From NCBI RefSeq assembly GCF_029813835.1, contig NZ_JARVKV010000026.1, positions 1 to 64,000 on the forward strand: a DNA stretch of 64,000 nt. Reading direction: 5' to 3'. Shown one piece after another: positions 1 to 11,112 of the stretch (the stretch's first letter is position 1; each line of letters begins with the position of its first letter). The translations under genes were made by a program, and so were the position numbers. This DNA comes from Streptomyces sp. DH37. Lineage in GTDB: Bacteria > Actinomycetota > Actinomycetes > Streptomycetales > Streptomycetaceae. The notes below the pieces were generated by a model that searched no databases, had not been told where the DNA came from, and was given only the letters and a program-made list of their open reading frames with translations.

Positions 1-23
1 GTCCTCCCGGGGGCCGGGAGGAC
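1..23. terminator. Hairpin, likely terminator
   Basis: A 9-bp perfect inverted repeat (1-9 with 15-23) surrounds a 5-nt loop. It lies about 50 bases past the stop codon of the leftward gene that ends at 75. It could end that gene or one outside the window. There is no U-tract, which is usual for Streptomyces. Confidence 0.5.
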
Positions 24-74
24 CGGCACGGCGCGCTGTCCCTCGTCGTTCCTCGTCGCCCCCCGTCCCGCCGC

Positions 75-902
75 TCAGGCCTCCCGCGCCAGGCGGTCCC
101 CGAAGCACTCCAGCGCGCGGGACCAGTTGCCCGCGTACTCGGTGACCAGGGCCACGAACTCGGCCGCCTCCGCCTCGCCGTCGACCAGGCTCGTCATACC
201 GGTCTCGTCGTCGCTGACCTGCTGCGCGTGGACCGTCTCCGCCTTGATGTGGGCGTCGATCCAGGCGAACTGGTCCTTCTCGGTGAAGACCGGCTCGCCG
301 CCGGCCAGCACCTTGGCGTACATCCGCCGGAAGCCCACCGCGATGTCCAGGGCGATGGTCTCCACGACCCGCAGCTGCACCGCCGCGCCCAGCGGCGAGG
401 CCGCCAGCCGGTCCATGTTCTCCAGCAGCGCCCGTACGGGGGCGGGGAGTTCGGCGGCCGCCCGCCGGTCCTCCTCGGACACGTGCGGCAGCAGCGGGGC
501 GATGACGGTGTCCTCCCACCACACGTAGTGGATGCCCGCGGGCCCGCGCGGCGCCACCGAACGGAACTCCGGGGCCGCGTTGTCCAGGTCGTCGCCGATG
601 ACCTGGTACACCGTCTGGAAGGCGCCCAGGACCTCGCGGGAGGGGGAGTGGTCGCCCGCGAACGAGCGGGCCATCACCCCCAGCCCGGCCAGGGTGGTGA
701 ACATGAAGCCCTTGGTCATCGCCCGCCACCACTCGGCGACGGCGAGCCCGGCCTGCGGGCTGACGGTCTCCACGCTCCGCGCGGTGCCGAAGAAGCTGTT
801 GTCGGCACGCCGCAGGCGCGCCTTGTCGATCTCCTCCTCGACCCGCTCGTCGAGCGCGTTCCGGTCGGCGAGCGAGAACTCCGGGGCAACGGTCACGATC
901 AC
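75..902 (-). CDS. Conserved protein, possibly heme-oxygenase-like fold
   Basis: This encodes 275 residues with no signal peptide or membrane segment. The composition suggests an all-alpha protein with conserved-looking Trp, His and Glu clusters (WWRAMTKGF near residue 58, HYVWWED near 125, ETVHAQQ near 222). The size and His/Glu spacing recall the heme-oxygenase-like/iron-containing redox superfamily, and I associate it loosely with an actinobacterial DUF (DUF6202 type), which I could not check. It follows the gene ending at 1002 on the same strand with a 99-bp gap, so the two probably form a leftward operon. The ATG at 902 was taken because nothing further upstream is better placed. The function is unknown. 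Confidence 0.75.
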   Translation of the reverse strand: MIVTVAPEFSLADRNALDERVEEEIDKARLRRADNSFFGTARSVETVSPQAGLAVAEWWRAMTKGFMFTTLAGLGVMARSFAGDHSPSREVLGAFQTVYQVIGDDLDNAAPEFRSVAPRGPAGIHYVWWEDTVIAPLLPHVSEEDRRAAAELPAPVRALLENMDRLAASPLGAAVQLRVVETIALDIAVGFRRMYAKVLAGGEPVFTEKDQFAWIDAHIKAETVHAQQVSDDETGMTSLVDGEAEAAEFVALVTEYAGNWSRALECFGDRLAREA

Positions 903-1001
903 TCCAGGGGTGTCCGGCGGGTGTACGGGAAGGTGGTGCCCGGAACGTGCGGCGGGGGCCGCACCGGGACGGGAACGGGGTCGGGGGAAGCGGGGGCGGG
1001 C

Positions 1002-2243
1002 CTAGACGCCCAGCCGCTCCTTCACCTCGGCGAAGAACGGCACGTACCGGTAGTCCCGGGCCACCGGGTCGTAGTCGGTGTACCGGTTGGTGAACTCCAG
1101 CAGCCGCCTGCGGACGGCCTCGACCGGCTCCCGGTGGATCCGGGCCTCGATGCGCTGGATCTCGCCGAGGAACTCGGCCAGGACGGTGGAGACGGCCGGA
1201 CCGAGCTCGATGACGCCGTCCCTGACGCGGATGCCGCCGTGCCCGTTCAGGTAGCCGAAGAGCAGTTGGGAGGCCACCGCGTCGTAGTTGGGACGCGGGA
1301 TGCCCTCCACGGCGTAGCGCAGCAGTCTCTCCGCCAGGATGTACTCGTAGGCGGTGTGCGCCTCCTCGCGCGGCAGCGCGCGGTCGTTCAGCAGGGCGAG
1401 CATGGCGGAGACGTCCACGCGCAGCTCCTCCAGCCCCGCCAGCGGCTTGTACTTCTTGGCCGGGAGGAACTCGGGGATCGGCATGTCGCCCTGCCGGTGG
1501 TGGTACTCGTGCAGCCGCACCCACCAGGACGAGGCCTGCCGTATCCGCTCGTCCGGCGCGTCCTGGATGCGCGGGAAGCTGTCCTCGGCCATCACCGCGC
1601 CGATCATCCTCCGCGTGATGCGGTTGTGCCGTTCGACGAACTTGTCGATGAAGTAGAAGATCAGGTCGTCCGGCCGCTGGAGGCCGTCGATGTGGTTCTC
1701 CGGGAAGAGCGCCACCACCACGCGCGAGGTGAACCCCTGCGACCGTCCGGTGATGACGACCGGGGCCGTCGGACTGGCGTAGCGTTCGGCCAGGTGCGGA
1801 TCGGCGGGCAGCTCCTCGTAGGTGAGGTAGTCCAGCGACAGCTTCGGGAAGTACGACGCGTCGAAGAGCGAGAAGACGTGGTTGTCGCGACGGCTGTTGA
1901 TGTGGCCCTTGACGGCGTCCAGCCGGTCGCCGGGGGCGAAGGAGCCGATGTCCTCCAGGAAGGCCCGCACCGCGGGCCTGCGGGACAGTTCGGGGGACGT
2001 CTCGATCCGTTCGGCCAGGATCTTCAGGGTGTCCCTCTCGCGGAACGAGGAGCGGTCCGTCAGGCCCCGGCGTATCTCGTCCACTTCCGAGAACACCGCC
2101 TCCATCCCGTCGTCCGCGGTGTCCTCGCCGCTCCTGTCGTGCCTGCTGTTCCTGTCGTGCCTGTCGTGCCTGTCGTGCCTGCTGTTCCTGTCGTGCCTGT
2201 CGTGCCTGTCGTTCTTGCCGTTCCTGCCGTTGTCCTGCCTCAC
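1002..2243 (-). CDS. Conserved protein with HEYHH motif and N-terminal Arg-His-Asp repeats
   Basis: This encodes 413 residues from a GTG at 2243 that is preceded by a good GGGAGG Shine-Dalgarno. Residues about 3-40 are low complexity, built from repeated RHD/NSRHDR units. The conserved-looking body starts near residue 47 (MEAVFSEVDEIRRG) and contains WWVRLHEYHHRQGD, whose HExHH-like cluster suggests metal binding, and then a helical C-terminus. It resembles a large actinobacterial family of unknown function (I recall DUF6421, unverified). An alternative start is the ATG at 2105, which would leave the repeat untranslated but has a poorer Shine-Dalgarno. It probably shares a transcript with the gene at 75-902. 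Confidence 0.75.
   Translation of the reverse strand: MRQDNGRNGKNDRHDRHDRNSRHDRHDRHDRNSRHDRSGEDTADDGMEAVFSEVDEIRRGLTDRSSFRERDTLKILAERIETSPELSRRPAVRAFLEDIGSFAPGDRLDAVKGHINSRRDNHVFSLFDASYFPKLSLDYLTYEELPADPHLAERYASPTAPVVITGRSQGFTSRVVVALFPENHIDGLQRPDDLIFYFIDKFVERHNRITRRMIGAVMAEDSFPRIQDAPDERIRQASSWWVRLHEYHHRQGDMPIPEFLPAKKYKPLAGLEELRVDVSAMLALLNDRALPREEAHTAYEYILAERLLRYAVEGIPRPNYDAVASQLLFGYLNGHGGIRVRDGVIELGPAVSTVLAEFLGEIQRIEARIHREPVEAVRRRLLEFTNRYTDYDPVARDYRYVPFFAEVKERLGV
2138..2225. repeat. 9-bp tandem repeat array
   Basis: About nine imperfect copies of a 9-mer (CTGTCGTGC and variants such as CTGTTCCTG) stand head to tail. Read on the minus strand they encode the RHD/NSR repeats at the N-terminus of the 1002-2243 gene. 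Every unit keeps the reading frame, as expected for replication slippage in a tolerated disordered tail. Confidence 0.85.
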
Positions 2244-2720
2244 ACAGCCTCCCGGGCGCCGACGGTCGGGCCGGCACGAGTCGCTGATCGAACTTCCGCG
2301 GCGGACCGGTGCGCTCCGGCCGCGGGCATGGTCGGGCCGGCCGGACGGTCGGGTGACGACGCCGGTCGACGCGCGGTGAACCACGGGCGCGGGTGCCCGC
2401 CGGTTCCTCTTCTCGCAGGTGTTCAGATGTTCCTGTCGCGTGCTCGGTGCGGTACCCGAGCAGGGCGGGCCCACGGCGGTCACGGGGGGGAGCCCGTGAC
2501 CCCGCAGGAGCGTAACCACGATCAACGCGGCCTGGCCAGACGTTCGATCACGCGAGTATCGGCGTTCTCCCGCAGGAGGAGCGGCCACGGCGGGCATCCG
2601 TGACATCGCCTCAGGATCTCTGCCGGACAGGGCGGAACGGGGCACCACCGGCGCCGGATGAACCGGCCGCGCGGTGGGAAGCAACACACGGTGACCGTCT
2701 CAGGGGGAGGGAGAGGACCG
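2244..2720. other. Divergent intergenic region
   Basis: These 477 bp separate the leftward gene starting at 2243 from the rightward gene starting at 2721. Promoters for both must lie here, but I see no convincing -35/-10 pair, operator palindrome or small gene. Long open frames through it are antisense or out-of-frame shadows. Confidence 0.5.
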
Positions 2721-3017
2721 ATGGGAAAGGTGCCGGTGCCGGCCGTGTCGCTCGCCGTGGCGGGCCCGGCGGTGGCCGTCGCGGGAGCCGTCCGCGCCGG
2801 AGGCCGCGAGACGCGCGCCGGTCGGGCCCGGCTCGCCGAACGGGAGCGCTTGCGGGCGGGCCGGTCCACGGACGCGGGCCCGGCGGTGGACGGCCGCGCG
2901 TTCCGGGAGCACGTCGCCGGGCCGTGCCGCCGGGCCGGCGGCACCCGGCCGGCCTCGTTCCCCGCCCCGGACATCGCCCGGTCGGGCACCCCGCGCGGAC
3001 TTCCCCGGAAGAGGTGA
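2721..3017 (+). CDS. Small hypothetical protein
   Basis: This encodes 98 residues. The ATG at 2721 follows a strong purine-rich Shine-Dalgarno (GGAGGGAGAGG). The N-terminus is hydrophobic (VPAVSLAVAGPAVAVAGAV, residues 4-22) and may be a membrane anchor or signal. The rest is Arg/Gly/Pro-rich and low complexity. It ends 6 bp before the next gene, which supports co-transcription. No family was recognised, and the evidence rests mostly on the start site and spacing. Confidence 0.5.
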   Translation: MGKVPVPAVSLAVAGPAVAVAGAVRAGGRETRAGRARLAERERLRAGRSTDAGPAVDGRAFREHVAGPCRRAGGTRPASFPAPDIARSGTPRGLPRKR

Positions 3018-3023
3018 GAGGGC

Positions 3024-3884
3024 ATGGACGTCCCGTCGCGGACCGCCCGTGAGCTGTGGACCCTGCTCGAGCCGGTCCACGCGGTGACCTACTTCGCGCC
3101 CGAGGCCCGGGCCGCCTTCGAGGACGCGGGGCTGCGCGGCTTCTGGCGCGGCTACTTCGCCGGACGCGCCGCGCCGCTGGGAGAGACCGGGCCGGAGCCG
3201 GTCACGGCCGCGTTCTTCGGCTTCGCCCCGGCCATGGTCGCCCGGGCGCTGCCCGGCGTCTGGACGGTGGCGGCGCCCGGACGCGCCCTGGAGGCACGGC
3301 GGGCCGGCGCCGGCGCGGCGCTGCGGCGCCTGCTGTCCGGGCGCGAGCACGAGGTGGAGGAGGCCGCCGGTCTCCTGCTGCCCGTGGTCCGGGAGCTGGA
3401 CTGCGCCGGACGGGTGCTGGCCGCCGCCAACCGGGCGCTCGCCGTCCCGTCGCACCCCGTCGACCGCCTGTGGCACGCGGCGACCGTGCTGCGCGAGCAC
3501 CGCGGTGACGGCCATGTCGCGGCCCTGGTCGCCGCCGGGTTCGACGGCTGCGAGATCCTCGTCCTGCGGTCGGGCATCGACCTGCCCCGCGCCGAGCTCC
3601 AGCCCCACCGGGGCTGGAGCGACGACGCGTGGCGGGCCGCCCGGCGCCGGCTGGCCGACCGCGGTCTGCTGGGTCCCGACGGCAGGGCGACCCCGGAGGG
3701 GCGGCGGGTCCACCGCGCCGTCGAGGAGGCGACCGACCGCGCCGCCGCGCGCCCCTGGCAGGGGCTGGACGCCGCCACCGTGGAACGGCTGCGGCGGCTG
3801 CTCGCCCCGTCGGCCCGCGCGAGCGCGGCGGCGCTGCGGTTCCCCAACCCGATGGGGCTCCCGGCTCCGGCGGGGGAGGCCTGA
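3024..3884 (+). CDS. SCO6745-like protein with C-terminal winged-helix segment
   Basis: This encodes 286 soluble residues. The start (LWTLLEPVHAVTYFAPEAR, residues 11-29) and the downstream FWRGYFAGRAAPLG are typical of a Streptomyces family usually annotated SCO6745-like or helix-turn-helix-containing. Residues about 190-250 (WSDDAWRAARRRLADRGLL, then PEGRRVHRAVEEATD) look like a MarR-type winged-helix with a dimerisation helix. A Shine-Dalgarno (GAAGAGGTGAGAGG) precedes the ATG. The biochemical role is not established. The preceding small ORF is 6 bp away. Confidence 0.75.
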   Translation: MDVPSRTARELWTLLEPVHAVTYFAPEARAAFEDAGLRGFWRGYFAGRAAPLGETGPEPVTAAFFGFAPAMVARALPGVWTVAAPGRALEARRAGAGAALRRLLSGREHEVEEAAGLLLPVVRELDCAGRVLAAANRALAVPSHPVDRLWHAATVLREHRGDGHVAALVAAGFDGCEILVLRSGIDLPRAELQPHRGWSDDAWRAARRRLADRGLLGPDGRATPEGRRVHRAVEEATDRAAARPWQGLDAATVERLRRLLAPSARASAAALRFPNPMGLPAPAGEA

Positions 3885-3945
3885 CGGGCGCCGCCGGAAC
3901 CGGCGCCGCGGCGAAGCGGTGTACCGAAACGGTGCGCCGAAGCGG

Positions 3946-5124
3946 TCAGAAGGCGTAGCGCACGCGCAGCCAGGGCGCGTGCGCGGCGATCAGCTCGCGC
4001 AGGCGCTCCACGGCCGCCCCCTTGGCGCCGGCCCGGTAGCGGACGTTCCGGCCGCCGTTCTCCGAGTGCTTGGCCTCCTGGAGCTCCGGCCGCCACAGCG
4101 CCTCCTCGGCGCGCGGGTGCCAGCCCAGGTTCACCTCGTGCAGGTCCCGGTTGTGGGTGAGCATGATCACCTCGGCCGCGGCCTGCGCCTTCACCGCCGG
4201 GGGCAGGACGTCGTCGAGCTCCCGCAGCAGCCCGGTCCACGCCGCCTCCCAGCCCGGGCGTACGACGACCGGCGAGAGGTTGAAGTGCACCTCGTACCCC
4301 GCTTCCAGGAAGTCGCCCGCGGCGGCGATCCGCTCGGCGACCGGGCTGGTGCGGATGTCCAGCAGCCGCGAGTCGCCGGTCGGCATCAGGGAGAAGCGGA
4401 TCCTGGTGCGGCCGCGCGGGTCGTACGCGAGCAGGTCGGGGTTGACGAACTTGGTCGCGAAGGAGGCCTTCGCCGTCGGCCACCGCCGGAAGGCGGCGAC
4501 CAGGTCGGCGGTGCTGTCGCAGATCAGCGCGTCCACCGAGCAGTCGCCGTTCTCACCGATGTCGTACACCCATGCGTCGGGGTCGCACTGGTTGGGGGCG
4601 GGCTTGGGGCCCTGGGCCGCGAGGTGCCGGCCGAGACGGTCGATGATCCGGTCGGTGTTGGTGAAGACCGTGATCGGGTTGGCGTAACCCTTGCGGCGGG
4701 GCACGTAGCAGTAGGCGCAGGCCATGGCGCAGCCGTTGGAGGGGCCCGGAGCGATCCAGTCGGCCGAGCGGCCGTTGGGTCGGACGGTGAAGGTCTTGCG
4801 CACCCCCAGAACCAGGGTCTCGGTCTTCACCCGCACCCAGCGGGCCGCGTTGCCCTCGTCGCCGTGCAGCCCGGGGATCCGCCAGTGCGAGGGCACCTCG
4901 ACGACACGGGCGCGGGGGAAGCGCGCGATGATCTCCCGCCCGCGGGCCGACGCGGCGGCCTCCGGCTCGGCGTGGATCTCCCGCACGTCGAGCATGCGGA
5001 CGGCCGCGGGGGAGCCCCGGAACGCGGCGGCGGGCGCCGGGGCTCCCCCGCGGCCGTCCGCTCGCGGCGGCAGCAGGTCGTCCAGGGGGAACAGTCCGTC
5101 CGGCTGGTCGGGGTGGTGCTGCAC
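3946..5124 (-). CDS. Spore photoproduct lyase-family radical SAM protein
   Basis: This encodes 392 residues from a GTG at 5124 with GGAG seven bases upstream. Its radical-SAM cluster motif is CAMACAYC (CxxxCxxC), followed by YVPRRKGYANPITVFTN, which marks the SplB-like family. Members bind a [4Fe-4S] cluster and S-adenosylmethionine. True SplB repairs spore photoproduct in Bacillus DNA, but the actinobacterial members differ and their substrate is unknown. An in-frame ATG at 5163 and one at MLDVREIH (about residue 43) are alternative starts. It is transcribed alone and convergent to the gene ending at 3884. Confidence 0.85.
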   Translation of the reverse strand: MQHHPDQPDGLFPLDDLLPPRADGRGGAPAPAAAFRGSPAAVRMLDVREIHAEPEAAASARGREIIARFPRARVVEVPSHWRIPGLHGDEGNAARWVRVKTETLVLGVRKTFTVRPNGRSADWIAPGPSNGCAMACAYCYVPRRKGYANPITVFTNTDRIIDRLGRHLAAQGPKPAPNQCDPDAWVYDIGENGDCSVDALICDSTADLVAAFRRWPTAKASFATKFVNPDLLAYDPRGRTRIRFSLMPTGDSRLLDIRTSPVAERIAAAGDFLEAGYEVHFNLSPVVVRPGWEAAWTGLLRELDDVLPPAVKAQAAAEVIMLTHNRDLHEVNLGWHPRAEEALWRPELQEAKHSENGGRNVRYRAGAKGAAVERLRELIAAHAPWLRVRYAF

Positions 5125-5747
5125 GGGAGGGCTCCGGACGGTTCGTGGGGACGGATGGCGCACTACCGATCCTAGGAGGGGGCACTGACAACGGGCCGCC
5201 GTCGCGTAACCGCGGCGTCACCCGGAGTGCCGGTGCGGGCGGACTCGCTCCCCGGCGGTGCCGTCCACGGCCCGCGGGGGGTGCGGTACGCCGGGGCCGC
5301 TGGAGCTGCCGGGGCCGTCGGGGTCGGCAGGGCCGCCGGACGCGCCCGTCCGGCGGGCGGACGGGACCGGAACCAGGGCCGGAACCAGGGCCGGGACCGG
5401 GAGGCGCCGGCGCCGGCCGTCCGTGCCGCCTCCCCTCCGAAGAGGCCCGCGCCGAGCGGCTCGCCCCCACCCCGCCCCGGGCGCCGGCGAACCACCGCGG
5501 AGGCACGAACTCCCGTACCGCGCAGCGCACTTGAGGCGAGTGACCACCCCGGATCCGAGATCGTTAAACACCGGACGATCAAGAACATCCGATGGGATGA
5601 GAAGCGCCGGGCGGCCGTGGTCTCCGCCCCGGACTCCGCCTAGCGTGCTGATCGATCGCGGAGGACGCCGCAGGCCCCGACGCCCGGGAGCCGGGTCCTC
5701 GTCCCGCGCCGCACCGTCGCGCACACCACCCGAAGGAGACACGGCCG
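5125..5747. promoter_or_regulatory. Long divergent intergenic region upstream of the encapsulin gene
   Basis: These 623 bp hold promoters for the leftward radical-SAM gene and the rightward encapsulin-geosmin unit. Two copies of a 12-mer (GGAACCAGGGCC) stand in tandem at about 5368-5396. The stretch 5555-5610 is markedly less GC-rich than its surroundings (it includes GATCGTTAAACACC), as expected for a promoter or regulator site. I did not find a confident -35/-10 pair or a supportable small ORF. Confidence 0.45.
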
Positions 5748-7154
5748 ATGTCGGTAGAAGCAGCCAGCGAAGCGCGGCAGGACCAGCGCCTCAGCCTCGG
5801 CACCGCCGCCGCGCGGAACCTCGCCACCACCACCAAGTCCGTCCCCCAGATGCAGGGGATCAGCTCCCGCTGGCTCCTCAAGGTGCTCCCCTGGGTCCAG
5901 ACCGAGGGCGGTGTCTACCGTGTCAACCGCCGTCTGACCTACACCGTCGGCGACGGCCGCGTCGAGTTCGTGAAGACCGGTTCGCGGGTCCAGGTGATCC
6001 CGCGCGAGCTGGGCGAACTCGCGGTGCTGCGCGGCTTCGAGGACGTGGGCGTGCTGACGGCCCTGGCCAACCGCTTCGTCCAGCGCGACTTCGAGGCCGG
6101 CGAGGTGCTCGCCGAGGAGGGCGGTCCGGCCGACCACATCTACCTGATCGCGCACGGCAAGGTGCAGAAGACCGGCAGCGGCCCGTACGGCGAGCCCACC
6201 CGCCTGGGCGTGCTCGGCGACGGCGACCGGTTCGGCGAGCAGAGCCTGCTCGACGGCGAGGCGACCTGGGAGTACACCGCCAAGGCCGTCACCGCCGGCA
6301 CCCTCCTCGCCCTCCAGCGGCGGGAGTTCACCTCCGTCATGGAGAGCTCGCCCGCCCTGCGGTCCCACGTCGCGGAGTTCGCCGCCCTTCCCCGGCAGCG
6401 GCAGAACGAGCGGGGCGAGGCCGAGATCGCCGTGTCGTCCGGCCACACCGGTGAGCCCGAACTGCCCGGCACGTTCGTGGACTACGAACTCCGTCCGCGC
6501 GAGTACGAACTCAGCGTCGCCCAGACCGTGCTGCGGGTCCACACCCGTGTGGCGGACCTCTACAACAAGCCGATGAACCAGACCGAGCAGCAGTTGCGGC
6601 TCACCGTCGAGGCGCTGCGGGAGCGGCAGGAGCACGAGCTGATCAACAACCGCGAGTTCGGCCTCCTGCACAACGCCGAGTACAGCCAGCGGATCCAGAC
6701 CCACTCCGGACCGCCGACCCCGGACGACCTGGACGAGCTGCTCAGCCGCCGCCGCGGCTCGAAGTTCCTCCTGGCCCACCCGCGCACCATCGCCGCCATC
6801 GGCCGCGAGATGAACGCCCGCGGCCTCTACCCCGACCACGTGGACCTGATGGGCACCCACGTCCCGGCCTGGCGCGGCGTGCCCATCCTGCCGTGCAACA
6901 AGATCCCCGTCACCAGGGAGCGCACCAGCTCCGTCATCGTCATGCGCACGGGGGAGGACGACCAGGGCGTCATCGGCCTGCACCAGGCGGGGATCCCCGA
7001 CGAGTACGAGCCCGGCCTGTCGGTGAGGTTCATGGGCATCGACGAGAAGGCGATCATCTCCTACCTCGTCACGACCTACTACTCGGCCGCGGTCCTGGTG
7101 CCCGACGCGCTCGGCGTCCTGGAGAACGTCGAGATCGCCCGCGAAGGGGAGTGA
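5748..7154 (+). CDS. Family 2B encapsulin shell protein with cNMP-binding domain
   Basis: This encodes 468 residues. The N-arm (to about 50) and the region after residue 230 match the HK97-like shell fold of family-2 encapsulins. Inserted at about 95-210 is a cyclic-nucleotide-binding-type domain (FEAGEVLAEEGG, GDGDRFGEQSLLDGEATWEYTAKA), the hallmark of family 2B. Such proteins self-assemble into icosahedral compartments around enzymes, including terpene cyclases. The next gene, 40 bp downstream on the same strand, is a geosmin synthase, so that enzyme is the likely cargo. Old annotations call this family a Crp-like regulator, but the C-terminal two thirds are shell, not DNA-binding. No cNMP ligand can be inferred from sequence. 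Confidence 0.9.
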   Translation: MSVEAASEARQDQRLSLGTAAARNLATTTKSVPQMQGISSRWLLKVLPWVQTEGGVYRVNRRLTYTVGDGRVEFVKTGSRVQVIPRELGELAVLRGFEDVGVLTALANRFVQRDFEAGEVLAEEGGPADHIYLIAHGKVQKTGSGPYGEPTRLGVLGDGDRFGEQSLLDGEATWEYTAKAVTAGTLLALQRREFTSVMESSPALRSHVAEFAALPRQRQNERGEAEIAVSSGHTGEPELPGTFVDYELRPREYELSVAQTVLRVHTRVADLYNKPMNQTEQQLRLTVEALRERQEHELINNREFGLLHNAEYSQRIQTHSGPPTPDDLDELLSRRRGSKFLLAHPRTIAAIGREMNARGLYPDHVDLMGTHVPAWRGVPILPCNKIPVTRERTSSVIVMRTGEDDQGVIGLHQAGIPDEYEPGLSVRFMGIDEKAIISYLVTTYYSAAVLVPDALGVLENVEIAREGE

Positions 7155-7194
7155 CGGCGGATCCCGGGACGACACGAGGAGAGGTGAGGCGCGC

Positions 7195-9508
<2,314 letters not shown>

Positions 9509-9525
<17 letters not shown>

Positions 9526-10519
9526 CATGGAGTGCGTGATCTACCGGGAAAAGGCCGGAACAGCCCGCCGGGTCGGCTGCGGGCAGCCCGACGAGGCGGG
9601 GCGGACGGTGCTCAAGCACCTGCGCGAACTGGGGGAGGGGGAGTTCGGCTGGATACGTCTGGACTCCCCCTCCGAGCGCGACGTGGCCGAGCTGACGGGC
9701 GAGCTGGGGGTGCACCCGCTGGCGGTGGAGGACGCGGCCCACGCCCACCAGCGTCCCAAGCGGGAGTGGTACGGCGACGTGCTGGCGGTCGCGCTGAGGA
9801 CGCTGTGGTACGTCGAGGGGGAGTCGGAGGTGGAGACGGGGCAGATGATGGTCTTCCTCGGCCCCCGCTTCGTGATGACCGTCCGGCACGGAGCGGCCGA
9901 TCCCGCAGCCGAGGCCGCCCGCCGGCTCGCCGCGGATCCCACGACACTGCGCTTCGGCCCCGTCTCGGTCCTGCACGCCGTCCTGGACGTGGTGGTGGAC
10001 GCCTACACCGACGCCGCGGACAAGGTGCGCACCGACCTCATCGAGCTGGAGCGGTGCGTCTTCTCCTCCTCCCGCGACGACCTCACCGAGGAGATCTACT
10101 CGCTCAAGCGGGAGGTCCTGGAGTTCCGCGACGCCGTCCAGCCCCTGGTCCCGGTGGTGCAGGAGTTCGTCTCCGGACCGCGGGAGCGGTGGCCGCGGGA
10201 AGCACTGCCGTACTTCCGCGACGTGGCCGACCACCTGCACCACACCGACACCGAGGTCCGTTCCCTGGACGAGCTGCTCAACTCCGCGCTCGACGCCCAC
10301 CTGGCCCGGGTGGGCACCTGGCAGAACGACGACATGCGCCGCATCTCCGCGTGGGCCGCGATCCTCGCCATCCCCACCATGGTCGCCGGTCTGTACGGCA
10401 TGAACTTCGAGCACATGCCCGAACTGCGCTGGGCCTACGGCTATCCGCTGGCCGTGGGCGCGATGGGCGTCGCCGCGGGGCTTCTGTACCGGGCCTTCCG
10501 CCGCAACGGATGGCTGTGA
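9509..10519 (+). CDS. corA: CorA-family magnesium/divalent cation channel
   Basis: This encodes 336 residues. The cytoplasmic N-terminal funnel is followed by two C-terminal membrane helices with the signature YGMNFEHMPEL in the loop between them (GMN filter) near residue 295. The GTG at 9509 overlaps the 3' end of the geosmin synthase gene by 17 bp, and the ATG at 9527, directly after that stop, is an equally plausible start. The overlap suggests read-through from the upstream gene, although there is no functional link between geosmin and Mg transport. Confidence 0.9.
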
Positions 10520-10644
10520 CGGCGGATGACGGACGGCGGACGGCGTATCGCCCGAATACCCCGGGGAGGGCTTCGAAGGGTTTCCGCCCGCTGTGGGAGG
10601 CAACGCGGAGCAGAGACAAGCCCTTCCCTTTCAAAGGAGCCCCC

Positions 10645-10869
10645 GTGGCTGTCACCGCCTTCGTCATCCCTCCCCTGCTGCTGTGCATCATGCTCGCCCT
10701 CGGGCGGTACGAGGAACGCATGCTGGGCGAGGCCGGCCCGGAGTCCGGAGCCGGGACCGAGCCGTCCGGCCGCACGTCGGGCGGGCGCCATCTGCGGGCC
10801 GTGCCGGACCTTCCGCCGCACGCGCCGTCGGAGTCCACCGCGCCGCACGACGCCGAGCGCGCCGCGTGA
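10645..10869 (+). CDS. Small single-pass membrane protein
   Basis: This encodes 74 residues from a GTG with a near-perfect AAAGGAG six bases upstream. Residues 3-18 (VTAFVIPPLLLCIMLA) form one hydrophobic helix, followed by a charged, Pro-rich tail that is predicted cytoplasmic. Short proteins of this layout are common in Streptomyces and have no assigned role. A strong terminator follows at 10960. Confidence 0.7.
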   Translation: MAVTAFVIPPLLLCIMLALGRYEERMLGEAGPESGAGTEPSGRTSGGRHLRAVPDLPPHAPSESTAPHDAERAA

Positions 10870-10959
10870 GATCCCGGTGCCGCGACACCGGGACCCCACC
10901 GGGCCCCGCCGCCCGTCCCGGTACGAGACGGCCGGCGCACCCGCCAGGCGATCCGTGCC

Positions 10960-11001
10960 GGAACAAGGCCGCCGCTTCACCCGAAGCGGCGGCCTTGTTC
11001 C
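10960..11001. terminator. Strong hairpin terminator
   Basis: A perfect 19-bp stem with a 4-nt loop separates the small membrane protein gene from the BrkB-like gene. It is AT-enriched at the base (GGAACAAGG/CCTTGTTCC), which is unusual here and makes the signal clear. Confidence 0.9.
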
Positions 11002-11112
11002 GTTCCGCGGCCCGCTCGGCGGTTCCGTACCGCATCCGCCGCCCTCGCTCCGGAGACGATCCGCCCCCCGGGATCCCCGTTTCCCCCGCGGGGAGGCGGT
11101 TATCCGCTGGTC

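Noticed and set aside
228..2603. Open frame of 791 codons on the plus strand
   Set aside because: It lies antisense to two better-supported leftward genes. The protein is Arg/Gly/His/Val-rich with no domain, as expected for a shadow frame in very GC-rich DNA.
5172..5742. Several overlapping frames in the region upstream of the encapsulin gene
   Set aside because: All are Pro/Gly/Arg-rich on both strands, without a convincing start or domain.
5748..7154. Crp-family transcription factor
   Set aside because: The cNMP-binding-like domain is only an insert. There is no helix-turn-helix, and the rest matches encapsulin shell sequence.
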